Shown here piece by piece: positions 5,805 to 5,881 of a DNA stretch of 5,881 nt (position 1 is the stretch's first letter; each line of letters begins with the position of its first letter). Source of the DNA: CAYGZA01 sp964354135. GTDB lineage: Bacteria; Planctomycetota; Planctomycetia; Pirellulales; Thermoguttaceae. The position numbers and the translations under genes are program-made. The stretch lies in contig CAYGZA010000373.1 of the NCBI GenBank assembly GCA_964354135.1, forward strand, positions 1 through 5,881, written 5' to 3'. Below the pieces are notes generated by a model. That model did no database searches, was not told where the DNA came from, and saw nothing but the letters and a program-made list of their open reading frames with translations.

Positions 5805-5825
5805 CCCCTGGCTTCTAACCCCTAA
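5805..5825 (+). repeat. Three in-register CCCCTNN-type heptamers
   Basis: The plus strand reads CCCCTGG (5805-5811), CTTCTAA (5812-5818) and CCCCTAA (5819-5825). The middle unit is a one- to two-base variant, but the 7-base period is kept. It is the same unit as at 4290-4317 on the opposite strand, so hisS is bracketed by inverted copies. Confidence 0.6.
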
Positions 5826-5841
5826 CCGGCCAAGTGTCAGT

Positions 5842-5880
5842 AATACGAGGTCACCCCCGTTTGGTGTTTGAAGCCGTATT
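5842..5880. other. Interrupted inverted repeat at the window edge
   Basis: AATACG (5842-5847) and CGTATT (5875-5880) face each other across 27 bases, with a smaller CACC/GGTG pair inside (5852-5855/5863-5866). It may be part of a larger element running past the window end. No coding region is visible in 5826-5881. Confidence 0.25.
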
Positions 5881-5881
5881 T

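Noticed and set aside
5733..5881. T-box or histidine-attenuator leader for hisS
   Set aside because: There is no run of His codons, no T-box sequence and no terminator with a T-run in the visible leader.

Overview
The window looks like ordinary chromosome from a GC-rich planctomycete, most likely of the Pirellulales type. Four things point there: the GyrA wording (NDLNL..., YPTLVRMGQEW..., GNFGSIAGLPPAAMRYTEAR); a gene of the HYExAFE family, which I know from planctomycetes; an Uma2-family gene; and the CCCCTNN and TGAANNN heptamer runs between genes. This placement rests on recalled family resemblance, not on a search.

Layout: two rightward genes meet two leftward genes. gyrA (102-2900, +) encodes DNA gyrase subunit A. 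It is followed, after a 127-base gap with its own candidate promoter, by an Uma2-family nuclease-like gene (3028-3636, +). A compact hairpin and repeat element (about 3643-3723) sits at the convergence point and probably works as a terminator. On the minus strand, hisS (5732-4380, histidyl-tRNA synthetase) is transcribed first, followed after 91 bases by a HYExAFE-family gene (4288-3722). The last 149 bases upstream of hisS hold a perfect 7-bp hairpin, a second CCCCTNN heptamer run and a partly visible inverted repeat, but no gene I can support. No gap exceeds 150 bases, and I see no tRNA, rRNA, CRISPR array or insertion sequence.

Functionally, gyrA and hisS are housekeeping genes for DNA supercoiling and tRNA charging. 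The two small genes between them both look like PD-(D/E)XK-fold proteins of unknown role; nothing shows that they act with their neighbours or with each other. The features most worth a second look are a GyrA with two canonical GyrA boxes and an acidic insert in the C-terminal domain, a proline in its quinolone-binding region where E. coli has Asp87, a HisRS with eukaryote-like signature blocks, the hairpin element flanked by 9-base direct repeats, and the heptamer repeats bracketing hisS. I found no convincing new multi-gene system in this window.
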